Source of the DNA: Ctena decussata
Lineage: Eukaryota > Mollusca > Bivalvia > Lucinida > Lucinidae
Assembly (NCBI GenBank): GCA_963989385.1
Contig: OZ022501.1
Coordinates: 99,098,502-99,162,501 of the forward strand
DNA: 64,000 bases
Direction: 5' to 3'
Both the position numbers and the translations under genes were made by a program. How positions within the stretch are numbered: the first letter of the stretch is position 1; each line of letters begins with the position of its first letter. The notes below the pieces were generated by a model. The model saw nothing but the letters and a program-made list of their open reading frames with translations, did not search any database and was not told the DNA's origin. Of this stretch, positions 31,236 to 41,099 are shown one piece after another.

Positions 31236-32891
31236 ATGGAAATAATGAAGCTACTGTTGTACTACTCTGTTATTTTTCGCATGGTTATATTCTATGGAGC
31301 AGCTGCTGGAACATACGAGCAGAAACGCGTGTCAAAACTAGAAGCGACGCGGGAATGCTGTAGAAGAGGGAGTAGCCTGGTGAACTATAAAGAAATACAA
31401 GAAAACGCTTCTGTTTCAAAGTATCTCGACCAGCTCGAGAACGGTGCTACAGCTTGGATTGATGGTTATGCAGAGTTTTCTCCGTTTCTACATTGGGAGG
31501 GATGTTATTCTATAAGCAATGTATACGCATTTACAAGCAATGTACACGGATTTGCAATGGACGACAGAAGCTTATTTTTGTGTTCAAAAGAGTGTTTGCG
31601 CCTGGATACCAGTACATCTTATATCGGGATAAGAGACAGATCCTGTTACTGTATTGCATCTTATCCTGACTTAATACCATATTTTTATATAGTAAGCCCT
31701 TCTTTATGCATTTTTTCTTGCTCCAATAATGACATTGGTTCTTGTGGAGGATATTCGTATATAGACTTTTACGGGACACTGTTAAAAGGTGACTCAGTTT
31801 GGGGACAAAATGAGCCTGCTAATCAGCAGTGTGTCTATTATAATTCGACCTCGTTTCCCATGAAAGCATATACAGCGTCTTGCCAAACGTTTTACAGTGA
31901 TGGATTTTTCTGTAATGACAAGGCTGATTTAGCGCTTGACACCTCTTATTGTAATTACACCATCAGTAACAACGACACACAATATTGCTTTAAAGCAGAA
32001 CTTTCGACCAGACAGGACGCATATAACCGTTGCGAAGAAATAAACGGACATCTTTCTTTTTATAGGAGTTATTCAGTGACTCTGGGTTTGGGCAAAAATC
32101 ACAAGTATTGGACAAGTTTATTCCGGAGTTTTATGCTTTCTGACAACCTTACTAGCAATTTAGTTTGTATAGCAGCAACTAAAGTTAATAACGTCATTTA
32201 CTTTGAACCAGATGATTGCTCTGTGGAGAAATATTTTATGTGCAAATACAACAAAACAATTATCTCAACTTCTTCTGTTACACATCAAGAGGCGGGACAG
32301 AACCCGAGAATAACTAAATTCAGACAGCATTTTAGCTTTAACCCAGGTTCAACTATCGGGTACACATCCTTGGCAATTTCCGTTGTCGCTTTGGCCGTAG
32401 CAGTTGTTGTTATCATTCTACTTTACAAATTCAAAAAGTGGATAATGGGCGCTCTTTTACCTCGCATTTCTTCATGTCATTGTGCGGATATTGTTAATCA
32501 AAATCCGATACAGCCTAATGCCGAGAACTACTCACTGGTAAAAAATTCTCGTCATTATGCAGTGCCGGACTTTGAAATTCGTCCACGCGTTAGTTCTAGT
32601 CAACCTGTGGATAGTGTTAACCAAAATCCGATACAGCGTAATGACAAGAACAACTCACTGGTGAGTAGTTCTCGCCATTACGCAGCACCGGACTGTGAAA
32701 CTCATTCACTGGGTACCCAGCGCAAACAGCCTACAGAACAATCTGGATCTCAGCTTCCCCTTGCAGAATCGACGTTTGTGGAAGAAGGTCTTCATACTGT
32801 TAAACTGCATCATGTTTATGAAGGACTGTCGGATGACAGACAGCAGGCTGCCTATGAAGTTATTTCTCAGTCAAAAGACAGAAAGCAGTAG
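31236..32891 (+). CDS. Single-pass WSC/C-type-lectin-like receptor with ITAM-like tail (intact copy)
   Basis: 551 residues in one exon. I chose ATG 31236 because both paralogues align from here; the frame stays open 54 codons upstream, without homology. Layout: signal peptide 1-25; CTLD N-terminal half 30-88 (EATRECCRRGSSL, AWIDGY, HWEG); WSC module 87-182 with eight cysteines (C90, C116, C120, C137, C139, C158, C162, C170; GCYS, CSKEC, CYC, SCGG); CTLD C-terminal half 187-226 (WGQNEPANQQCV, ASC, GFFC); second CTLD about 250-337; transmembrane helix 376-397; basic stop-transfer KFKKW; cytoplasmic tail with YSLV (432), YAVP (441), YAAP (482) and YEGL-8-YEVI (528-543). Several N-x-S/T sites in the ectodomain suggest glycosylation. 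Likely a cell-surface recognition receptor signalling through SH2 partners; ligand unknown. The start of a longer spliced form cannot be excluded. Confidence 0.85.
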   Translation: MEIMKLLLYYSVIFRMVIFYGAAAGTYEQKRVSKLEATRECCRRGSSLVNYKEIQENASVSKYLDQLENGATAWIDGYAEFSPFLHWEGCYSISNVYAFTSNVHGFAMDDRSLFLCSKECLRLDTSTSYIGIRDRSCYCIASYPDLIPYFYIVSPSLCIFSCSNNDIGSCGGYSYIDFYGTLLKGDSVWGQNEPANQQCVYYNSTSFPMKAYTASCQTFYSDGFFCNDKADLALDTSYCNYTISNNDTQYCFKAELSTRQDAYNRCEEINGHLSFYRSYSVTLGLGKNHKYWTSLFRSFMLSDNLTSNLVCIAATKVNNVIYFEPDDCSVEKYFMCKYNKTIISTSSVTHQEAGQNPRITKFRQHFSFNPGSTIGYTSLAISVVALAVAVVVIILLYKFKKWIMGALLPRISSCHCADIVNQNPIQPNAENYSLVKNSRHYAVPDFEIRPRVSSSQPVDSVNQNPIQRNDKNNSLVSSSRHYAAPDCETHSLGTQRKQPTEQSGSQLPLAESTFVEEGLHTVKLHHVYEGLSDDRQQAAYEVISQSKDRKQ

Positions 32892-32908
32892 AGCACACAA
32901 AACACATT

Positions 32909-32914
32909 ATTAAA
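32909..32914 (+). promoter_or_regulatory. Possible polyadenylation signal of receptor copy 3
   Basis: ATTAAA 18 bases after the stop codon, in a block conserved behind copy 2 (CATTAAA, about 21112); copy 1 has ATTAAG. It is very close to the stop, so a more distal site may be used. Confidence 0.35.
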
Positions 32915-33335
32915 CTCTTTATTCGACAAACTTTCTGACATTCGAATTTCATAAGACTTTTTTCTTTATCAGTACTTGTCTGCAGCTGTATACTGTGTAT
33001 GCGTTGCAGATTAGGGCGTTGCCGAAGCTGCATTAGCTTGCAACTAGGAAAATGAAAGGGTAACTTTAAGGTATACTTGTGTACCTCATGTTTTTCGCCA
33101 TATTTAAATACAGAAACCACATTTATGACTTCCTGTTTACTTCCCTGAAAAAGGTAGCCCTTTCAAATTGGAAAGCTATTCTTATAGGGAAAAAATTGTT
33201 CACAGTGACGTAATAATTTTCCTTTTAGTAGCTGATCCCTGTTAAGAAGGGAGGAATAATAAAAATAGCAGAATTGCTTCTCCTGGAAGTGTACCTAATC
33301 CTTTTAAAGGGAGTGTTATAACAGCAGGCCTGAAA

Positions 33336-33745
33336 CTGTGGAGCGCAGTGGTGCAGTGGTGGTGTCCCAACTCATGATTGAAGGGTCCCGAGTTCGAATT
33401 TCTCCAGGCCCTAGCGTTGTAACTTTAAGCGAAGCCACATACCACAGCTCAACTTGTGTATATATGTATATAGTCTTTAGGTAACTGATCATATTACAGA
33501 GGAAGCAACTCTGTCATTTTAATTTTGCCTCCCGTTTCAGTGGGATCAACTCTCTTAAAAGGAAACATCTGTTCTCGTAGTAACAAATTCTTTCCTTTAA
33601 GAATGCACTACACTACAAAGTGGTGGTAGCTTTGATATCCCGCTCCTCCGTTCTTTTGGATGAGACTCTAAAGCAATTTTCCTTATGACTAATGTGTTGG
33701 TGGGACGTTAAACTGGAATCCACTTACTCACTCCCATAAGAAATT
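33336..33745 (+). repeat. Old tRNA-headed SINE in the unit 3 flank
   Basis: Head GGAGCGCAGTGGTGCAGTGG with B box GAGTTCGAATTTC (33390), tail GGTGGGACGTTAAACTGG (about 33698-33716). Found at the equivalent place in units 1 and 2, so it is older than the gene duplications. Confidence 0.55.
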
Positions 33746-33904
33746 ACCCTGTGGTAAGGTTGTGTTGTCAAGGAAACTAAACAGAAGGTAACTAAACTTC
33801 TTTTTCGTTGTTAATATGGCGGGAAAATCATGAAGGTGTACTGGTAGACCTTAGTTAGTTGCAATTAAAGCTGCACCGACCTCATGTTCGTTGTAAATAA
33901 ACAT

Positions 33905-33965
33905 TCTAGTCTAGTCTAGTCTAGTCTATCCCAAAAACCTTGCGAGGTCATTAGGGCACCACAGA
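33905..33965 (-). repeat. (TCTAG)n with dispersed repeat end
   Basis: Short TAGTC repeats, then TATCCCAAAAACCTTGCGAGG and GGGCACCACAGATGAT. The reverse complement occurs at 19375-19430. Confidence 0.6.
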
Positions 33966-34103
33966 TGATTTTTTTCTGTTAGACATTTCCAAGACTTGTC
34001 TTGGATAGTTGTGGAGCTACCCTGCTTCTCTAAAGTTAGATCCTTCCTTAAAACAGAAGCGACTGTAAATAAAGTTTATTATTGTTATTTTTATTTTTGC
34101 TAT

Positions 34104-34530
34104 TGTGACGGTAGAAGGTCACAGATATAAATAGATATGCAAATAACAAACTCGGTAGTTTGTGGTCGAGTAAATGTTGGGGTATATAAGCAAATAAACC
34201 GCCCTTGGTGGGTGAGCATGCTTTTCCACTGACGGGGTTTGTTTGCAGGTCGGCCCACGTTACAATTGGTGGCAGCGGTGGGATAATGACAACTGCCAGA
34301 CCGGAGTTGCCTTACCCATGTAATTCCCAGGACAAGTCTCGGGACGAGACTTCTCGGAGGGGAAAGTAATGTGACGGTAGAAGGTCACAGATATAAATAG
34401 ATATGCAAATAACAAACTCGGTAGTTTGTGGTCGAGTAAATGTTGGGGTATATAAGCAAATAAACCGCCCTTGGTTGGTGAGCATGCTTTTCCACTGACG
34501 GGGTTTGTTTGCAGGTCGGCCCACGTTACA
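34104..34530 (+). mobile_element. Miniature LTR retroelement (TRIM-like, Gypsy-type signals)
   Basis: Two LTRs of 161 bp (34104-34264 and 34370-34530), TG...CA ends, one difference seen (GGTGGG versus GGTTGG). A primer-binding site TGGTGGCAGCGGTGGGAT (34267-34284) matches the 3' end of tRNA-Leu. The polypurine tract GGAGGGGAAAGTA (34356-34368) directly precedes LTR 2. The target duplication is CTAT (34100-34103 and 34531-34534). A TATA box (TATATAAG, 34183) lies in the LTR. The interior is only 105 bp and has no gag or pol. It sits in the unit 3 flank and is missing from unit 1. Confidence 0.9.
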
Positions 34531-34534
34531 CTAT

Positions 34535-34960
34535 GATTTATACTTTCGAGATGCTATGAAGTTACTATATCAGTTCAGGTTAGCCAGGGCACCGAGTGTA
34601 TGTTCTCGCAGTTCGTACCGTAAAGATTCTATAAAATGGGACACCCAAAATAATTATCGTAATTTCGTGAAATGACACAGTTTCGTTTCACAAAGCATCA
34701 AAAAGATGCAGATAGTTGCAAACAGTTTAGACCCTGATCAGACTGCAGTCAAACATGCGTCTGCGCTGTTTGCTCGGACCTGCATGTCCCAGTAGGTAGA
34801 ATGCTTACGGTAAATGATAGTGAGGTGATGAGGACATGGTTGTTGCATCAGCGCCCGTGGAACTATTAGCCGGTCAATAGGTTATGAGGCAATGCAAATC
34901 ATACAGCTCAGACATCATAGTGGACAACGAATTACATTTATGAAAGTTGGGCGTTTGATT
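34535..34960 (+). repeat. Distal 3' flank of receptor unit 3
   Basis: GATTTATACTTTCGAGATGC, GGGACACCCAAAATAA and GACCCTGATCAGACTGCAGT align with 12425-12700 and 410-840. No gene. Confidence 0.6.
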
Positions 34961-35378
34961 GTTTTGCATTTGACAGCTTATTTAGTCGGTATTTCAGTAT
35001 ATATCTAGCAGTTCCCAACAGAGAGGGAGAAGGCTAGATGAGAGTACAATAGCCAAACAACACCAACCTGCAGTCACTGCAATAACAACATGGCTAGATC
35101 TTACTGTAGGCGAACTAACCCTTTTTGACCAGTGGACTTGTCCATCCCAATTATTTGTATGAGTCCATTTCTAGTTTTAGCATGTTTAGGGGTTAGTGAT
35201 GAATACTTGCATTTTCATTGTTTTTCCATAGGAATTTCTGTCAGCAAATAGCACTGCTGATCAGACGCCGCGATCTGAACTGGGACTGCACTTTTTGCAT
35301 ATGTCCTCGAAACGGGCTGAAGAGGGTTAAGGAATACACACAGCAGACTCAGTGAAAGTAAAAAAAATCAAGAAGAAA

Positions 35379-35420
35379 TGAGCCGCGACATGAGAAAATC
35401 AACAAAGTGGTTGTGCGCCT
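35379..35420 (+). repeat. Half copy of foldback FB-1
   Basis: GAGCCGCGACATGAGAAAAT ... GTGGTTGTGCGCC, then breaks off. Confidence 0.7.
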
Positions 35421-35884
35421 AGACAACGTTACGAAAATCGAATAAAACAAGAACGATACCTCCGAAGCGAAAAAGACAGATCAAAGGACGAAAATACATG
35501 TGGCAGATTGGGTATAAAAAACAATAATTTGATGCTGCAGCAATGTCAATGCTTTATCCACCCCGTCAACACCCTCTTTACACCCCCGCAGCCCCCCCCC
35601 CCCCCACACACACACACCGAGTGCCGGCTACTGAGTCATGTTATTTCAGACTCATTTAGATCCAAACCAGCAGAGAATATAATCTGCAGTATGATGGAGT
35701 AAGGACTTTTCATCAGTTGCAAAGGAAATAGGACAAATTCTGGAAGAAGATCCTCTCGAGGCAAGGAACAAAGAAAAAACGAAAACAGCAGGCTCGTTTA
35801 AATAACTGAGTCTGTTTATGTGCAATAATGTAATGTTGTGACACTGCGAACGCCACATCAAACTTATTCAAAGGCATTCAATCA

Positions 35885-36315
35885 TCAGTCAGGTACATAA
35901 CCTTTAGAAGTTAAAAAATATATAACTTGAAGCAGTTATAATTTTTTGTGACTGTAGCAAAAGTAACCTGTTTAAGTTAAAGTGTCTTTTTTCACCTTCA
36001 TATTCTGGAGTTACAGCAATTTTTATGGACAGTTGGGTAATTTTCCCTGAAAGATCTCTTACATAACTTTATGATTAAGCAATAAAATTCTGTACGCATC
36101 GTCTGGCCCTTGAAGATCAGGAAATTAGCTACTTTTTAACTTACAACAGTTATTAATTTGGAGATTGCATATCTGACCTTGGCCTAAATAATTTCAGACA
36201 TAACCTAAATAAGTTATTTTCTACAGCCTCACTTTGAAATAAGTGGTAAATAGGATAATTTTAACTGCTTCAAGTTATATTTTTATTAACTTTTAAAGGT
36301 TATGTACCTGACTGA
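35885..36315. repeat. MITE with about 60-bp inverted ends
   Basis: Left TCAGTCAGGTACATAACCTT; right is its reverse complement. Flanked by TCA (35882-35884 and 36316-36318), a 3-bp target duplication. The interior is AT-rich and non-coding. Confidence 0.8.
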
Positions 36316-36667
36316 TCATAGAAACACATGGAAACGAAAAAGTAAATAAAACATAAGCCATACTACTGTATATGATTCTATCAATTGATGTTTTAGTACC
36401 AACAAAACAGAGATATTTATGACATGGCAGACTCGAACACATGGCTAACAGGTCGGTCAGGCAGACAGACAGGTGTAATATACATGTATGTATCAATATA
36501 GGAAGAAACTGAGCATTAAAATTGTTTTCAATTTTCCAGCAGTATTAGTACTCCATACGCGTTTGATCAGTTTTCAAAGAAAGTTATTAACATTCAAAGT
36601 GAAAGTAATTTTTGCATTTTATACAAATCCTTCTACAGCGTAAGCGCTTTATCCTGCTGATCTTATA

Positions 36668-36906
36668 TGAACCGTGACACGAGAAAACCAACAAAGTGAT
36701 TGTGCGCCAAGCGCAGAGTTAGATCAGCCTGTGCATCCGCCCAATCTGATCAGATGCTTCGCTAAGCGCTTAAACGGTAGCTGAGGGTCTAAACTACCTT
36801 CATGCGGACAGCCAAGACTCTGATAAGACTGGGCGCATGCCCAGGCTTATCTGAGACTGCACTGGGTGCACGACCACTTTGTTGGTTTTCTCGTGTCCCG
36901 GTCCAT
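36668..36906. repeat. Foldback element FB-1, copy D
   Basis: Arms GAACCGTGACACGAGAAAAC / GTTTTCTCGTGTCCCGGTCC with the same internal order as 528-728. Confidence 0.8.
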
Positions 36907-37499
36907 TTCATCATCAGACCAAGATAAAATAAAGTCCAATGAGGTTGGGTTTACTATGTCAGTGCATATAATGCTAGAGGATTCCTTTTACATGGCATTC
37001 CGAGAATTTTCTTTCTTATCCATATGTCAAGAACATCCCTTAAGGTAGACGAATACTAAATAGAAATATTGGCGGGGCATTCAAACCATTTTACCGTCTA
37101 AATAACCCAAAGAGCTATAAAACATTTGGATAAGAAGAAAAAAAAAACAATTTTCACCGTTTTGTTTTCCTAAAAAACAATATTTTGTATTTCTACATAC
37201 TTTTTTAAACATTTTCCATTTAAAATTCATATCTCTAGCACATGAACGCATTTTCATTTCAGCAAATCATATAGTCTGTAATACAGGATTTTTGAAACAA
37301 ACTGGTAACAAAAAATTGCAGTTTTCTTGCTAATAAGTTTATGTTTACATTCTTTAAAAAATGCAAGAAAATTGATTTTCATGAAAAACGTCGTGAAAAA
37401 TATATCCAATCGATAGGGCATGCTTATGCGTATTATTTTAGTAAAATTTACATTGTATGTTAAGAATAAAACAAAACAAAACAAAAAAAAAAAAAAAAG

Positions 37500-39650
37500 A
37501 AAAAAAAAACCTTTTCGCCGTTTCGTTTCCTAGAAAAATAATGTTTAAGTTCAAAAATATCCCAAAAGCAGACTGCCCAAATTCTGCACCTGCTGCAAGC
37601 ACAGCCGGTTCAGTATTCCAAATATCTCTAATTGTAGTTATATGACTTTTACTAAAGGATTGGACAAAAAATTGGAGAATTTCGGGATACAATGTTTTTG
37701 TTGCCATATAACTGAGAGGTTAGAATGTCCTCTTTAATTTCCATTTGTAAATGGCAAAGAAAATTCGACCAAGAAATTACAGAATCACGATAAAATTCGG
37801 GAATGATCTTTAAATCTAAACCTTTTGTACACGAGCATTTACACAAAAAATGTTCTATATTATATTGTCTATCTAGTTTTTTCAACCAACTTTTACCTAT
37901 CATGTTCCAGTTAGCGTAATCTGATGAAATGATTTTATAAATAAATTTTATTTGTTTTGATTCTACAAAATGTTTAATATTTACCATGTTTATCCCCCCT
38001 GATTTTGCGTCTAGATACAATGTGTTACGATTAACTAATGGTTGTTTATTATTCCAAAGGAAATCCCACAAAAGCGTTTCTATTGTTTTAGCAACATATT
38101 TTGGCACCATATTTTTATTCAACTAAAAATCCTATTTGCGATATTAACATTGTTTTAATGATTAAAACTTTCCCTTTTAGGGTCAAATCCCTACTCTTCC
38201 ATATCTGGATACAGTTCTTTTTTTTTTTGTTCTTTTTTTTTTGTCGGCTCCTCCTCCCCTTCCGACACCATATTTTTCACATATCGTGTAAATTTTTATT
38301 TACAACTGTACAATTTTACTTTTATTTAATAATTTATACAATCGACTGCAGTATTTGTATATATGTATGTAGGTATATATGTATGTATGTACACTCGTAC
38401 GTACGCACGTGCACTCGTACTACGTACGTACGCATGTTTGTATGTATGTATGTATGCACACAGTGCTCAGATCGAAGTATGTGTAAAGACATACATATTG
38501 ACGTAATGCTGTCTATATTATTTCTTATGTGTATGATTTCCATCTATGTATACATGTGTGTATCTGCTTGTACGATGTATGTATGCGTGTATATACGTAT
38601 AGGAAAATCTGTAACATATATATGTATAAAAACAAGTCTTAGTGCGCGCAAGAATACTAGATTAGAATGCGTGTAAACTCAACGAATATGCAAGCTTTTA
38701 GTGATTGCACAGGTGTGTAAGCAAACCTAAAGAATGTACAGTATAATTACTTTCCACATGTATTTAACTAAGAAGCCTACTCTAAAAAGTACAACTAACG
38801 TACCAGATAGGTATAACAACCTGGATACAGTTCTTGATTTTATTAATTGTTTCCATCCAAATTACATTTTCGTCGATTTCATAACCATGGTGTAAACCTA
38901 AAGTTTTTACATTTGTTTTAGTCCATGTAATATCTTTATATGTTGGGTTGTTATTTTTCCATGCTCCTAAAAATAACCCCACGGTCTTTGTTTTATTGAT
39001 TCTTGCCCCTGACGCTTCTTCATATGAAGCTATAGTTTTAAATGATTCCTTAATCGATTCGTCTGTGGAATTAAAAATTTGAGTATCATCTACAAAACTA
39101 CTGATTTTAACCTCAGCTCTTCTTTTCGTTTCATTATCAATGAAGGGTAACGGTATTCCAATAATTTTATTGTTTTTTCTTATCGCACAAGCTAATGGCT
39201 CAGCTTGTAATATATAAAGTAAAGGACTTATTGGACAACCTTGGCGCATAGAACGAGTTATACTAAAATACGTACTCCTAAATCCGTTTGTCAAGATTGC
39301 CGTTTTGCGCCTTTAAATATCATATCGATCCATGTTCGAAATTTTTCGCCAAATCCGAATTTCAATAAACAATTCTGAGTCCATTTCCATTCAACTCTAT
39401 TAAAAGCCTTTGAATAGTCAAGGAAAATAAAAGATGAATCTATATGATTTTCATCTGAATAAGTAACTATGTCTTGTAACATACGATTAGCTTCTGATAT
39501 GTTTCGGCCTCTTACAAAACCTTTTTGATCGGGGTGAATTAATTTGGGTAGTAATATCTTAAGTCTTTCCGCAAGAATTTTAGTTATTATTTTATAATCC
39601 GTGTTTAATAAAGAGATCACAGTTAATCGATTTGATGATGAACAATATTT
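37500..39650 (-). mobile_element. Tx1/L1-type LINE, ORF2 remnant on the - strand, split by a later insertion
   Basis: Reading right to left: VISLLNTDYKIITKILAERLK, HPDQKGFVRGRNI, FLDYSKAFNRVEW, then SMRQGCPISPLLYILQAEPLA, SFVDDTQIF (RT catalytic box, V in place of A), then KIKNCIQ | IWKSRDLTLKGKVLIIKT across the insertion, and LLWDFLWNNK. This is the ORF2 RT and C-terminal thumb order of Tx1/L1 elements. Frameshifts near 39290 and 38122 and a missing 5' part show it is dead. Confidence 0.85.
38220..38820 (-). mobile_element. 601-bp retroposed insertion inside the Tx1/L1 LINE
   Basis: Bracketed by CTGGATACAGTTCTT at 38205-38219 and 38821-38835 (15-bp target duplication). The left boundary is a poly-T tract, that is, a poly-A tail for a - strand element. 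Removing it joins KIKNCIQ to IWKSRDLTLKGK in frame. The body holds TATG/TACG repeats (about 38355-38460); the source element is not recognised. Confidence 0.85.
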
Positions 39651-40190
39651 GAACAAGTAAGAACAGAGTTGTTCCGTATACGTCCACCTTAAATAGCTAT
39701 GTTGGATTTTTACTATTCGATACTGTTTGTCTCAAGCTGTTCGAATATGTTTGCCTGTTCGGCATTATTACTAGGGTAAACCCGAGCAGTACACAGGTAT
39801 TCCACGTGCTACTCGAAGTCCATCGAGCAGCCCGAGGGGTTACCAGAGTATTTGTCGCGCTTACCCAGATATTGCTATGACGCATATGCCACAGTTAGAC
39901 ATTGCTAAAGATAACTTACATTATTGTACTATTGTACTCTTTATCAGAAATATAAACTGAAATGCAGATTATGAAATCGACTGCCAGTGTTGTGTATGAG
40001 AGCTATCAGTCATGCATTCGTTTCTAATCTGTAACCCTTGATACGATGGTACCCTACCGGTTTCTCCAGCAAAAATAGAGCCCTGGGCTACCGATGTTCC
40101 TATCTTAAATTGGCATGTTTAGTGAGAAAACCAACGAATAATGCTATTCAGACTTGTTTTGATTAAAATTTGAAAGAGATCCTTCAAGAA
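39651..40190. other. Gene-free stretch
   Basis: No domain, RNA gene or repeat family recognised. Confidence 0.3.
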
Positions 40191-40218
40191 CAGAGAACAC
40201 GTTCGAAGGAAGGAACAA

Positions 40219-40268
40219 GGGCCACACTTGAAGGTTTCGGCTTCTCAAGCCTCATCGGTGTTCCTGGC
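40219..40268 (-). ncRNA. Decayed hammerhead ribozyme of a Penelope-like element
   Basis: On the - strand CCGATGAG replaces CTGATGAG, followed by a perfect stem II (GGCTT-GAG-AAGCC) and GAAAC. The core U is C, and stem III and stem I are no longer well paired, so it should be inactive. Confidence 0.6.
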
Positions 40269-40562
40269 ATAATCTGGCGAAAGCTACTGTAATTTCTTTA
40301 TTTTAATAAGGCAGTCGATTAAAAAAACTGATTAGTTACAAAATATGGGTCCAAATTAATCAAATGCGATGATCTACAATATGGGTCTAAACCAATTGAA
40401 AAAAAGATCTGGGTTTCAGAATATATCCTCTGATCTCAAAACTTTTATAACCTCAAACATGTTTTCAGATTCCAAGTCTCATGACTGATAAATTTTTATA
40501 TGAGATTTAATTATAAGGAATAGATGAATCAAGTAGCAGTATTGTGTGATCGAGCATTGGCT

Positions 40563-40783
40563 TATAGGGACAAGTCGGGTGATTTCGGACAGTGGTTCAA
40601 TTCGGACATGCCATTGCAAACAGTGAAAATCCAGATGAGACGGCACATCATGAGTCGTCTCATTAGGATGCTCACTGTTTGCCTAGTTAGTTTTGTTTTA
40701 ATTCCAAACAACTGACATATAAAGGAAATAATGTCACTGTCCGAGTTTACCCGTTGTCCGGATTTACCCGACTTTACCCTAAA
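40563..40783. repeat. MITE family TIR-GGGTA, copy 1
   Basis: Left arm GACAAGTCGGGTGATTTCGG, right arm ending ACCCGACTTTACCCT, plus an internal hairpin around AGACGGCTCATCATGAGTCGTCT. Other copies at 43746-43885 and 48613-48827. Confidence 0.75.
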
Positions 40784-41099
40784 TAATTGATGATTGAGTA
40801 AACACCGAAAATGGAACTGTTAAAGGCCAAAAGTTGTATCCATAAGTTATTCATTTGCTGTGTTTGATTGCATTTTTACTAAGACGTCTACAGAAAAAAC
40901 CATAAAAGCATTTTATTTTCTATTTATTCGGAATGCAATAACAGCGTATGCTGTCCTTGCGAAGTCAGGGCTTCAAAGGCACATTAGATATACAGAATAA
41001 TGCATTAGCTGGACAGACTATAACATCGTTTGTATAATTATGATAAATTAATTACTCACTCGATACAAACTGCAGTGGTCAAAGTATCAAATCAAAATT

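Noticed and set aside
37254..37484. 76-codon - strand frame as continuation of the Tx1/L1 LINE
   Set aside because: Reads through a T-rich tract, no clear LINE motif; the LINE end is therefore placed near 37500.
38101..38676. 191-codon frame with Tyr/Val/Cys-rich repeats
   Set aside because: Runs through poly-T and TATG/TACG repeats of the retroposed insert.
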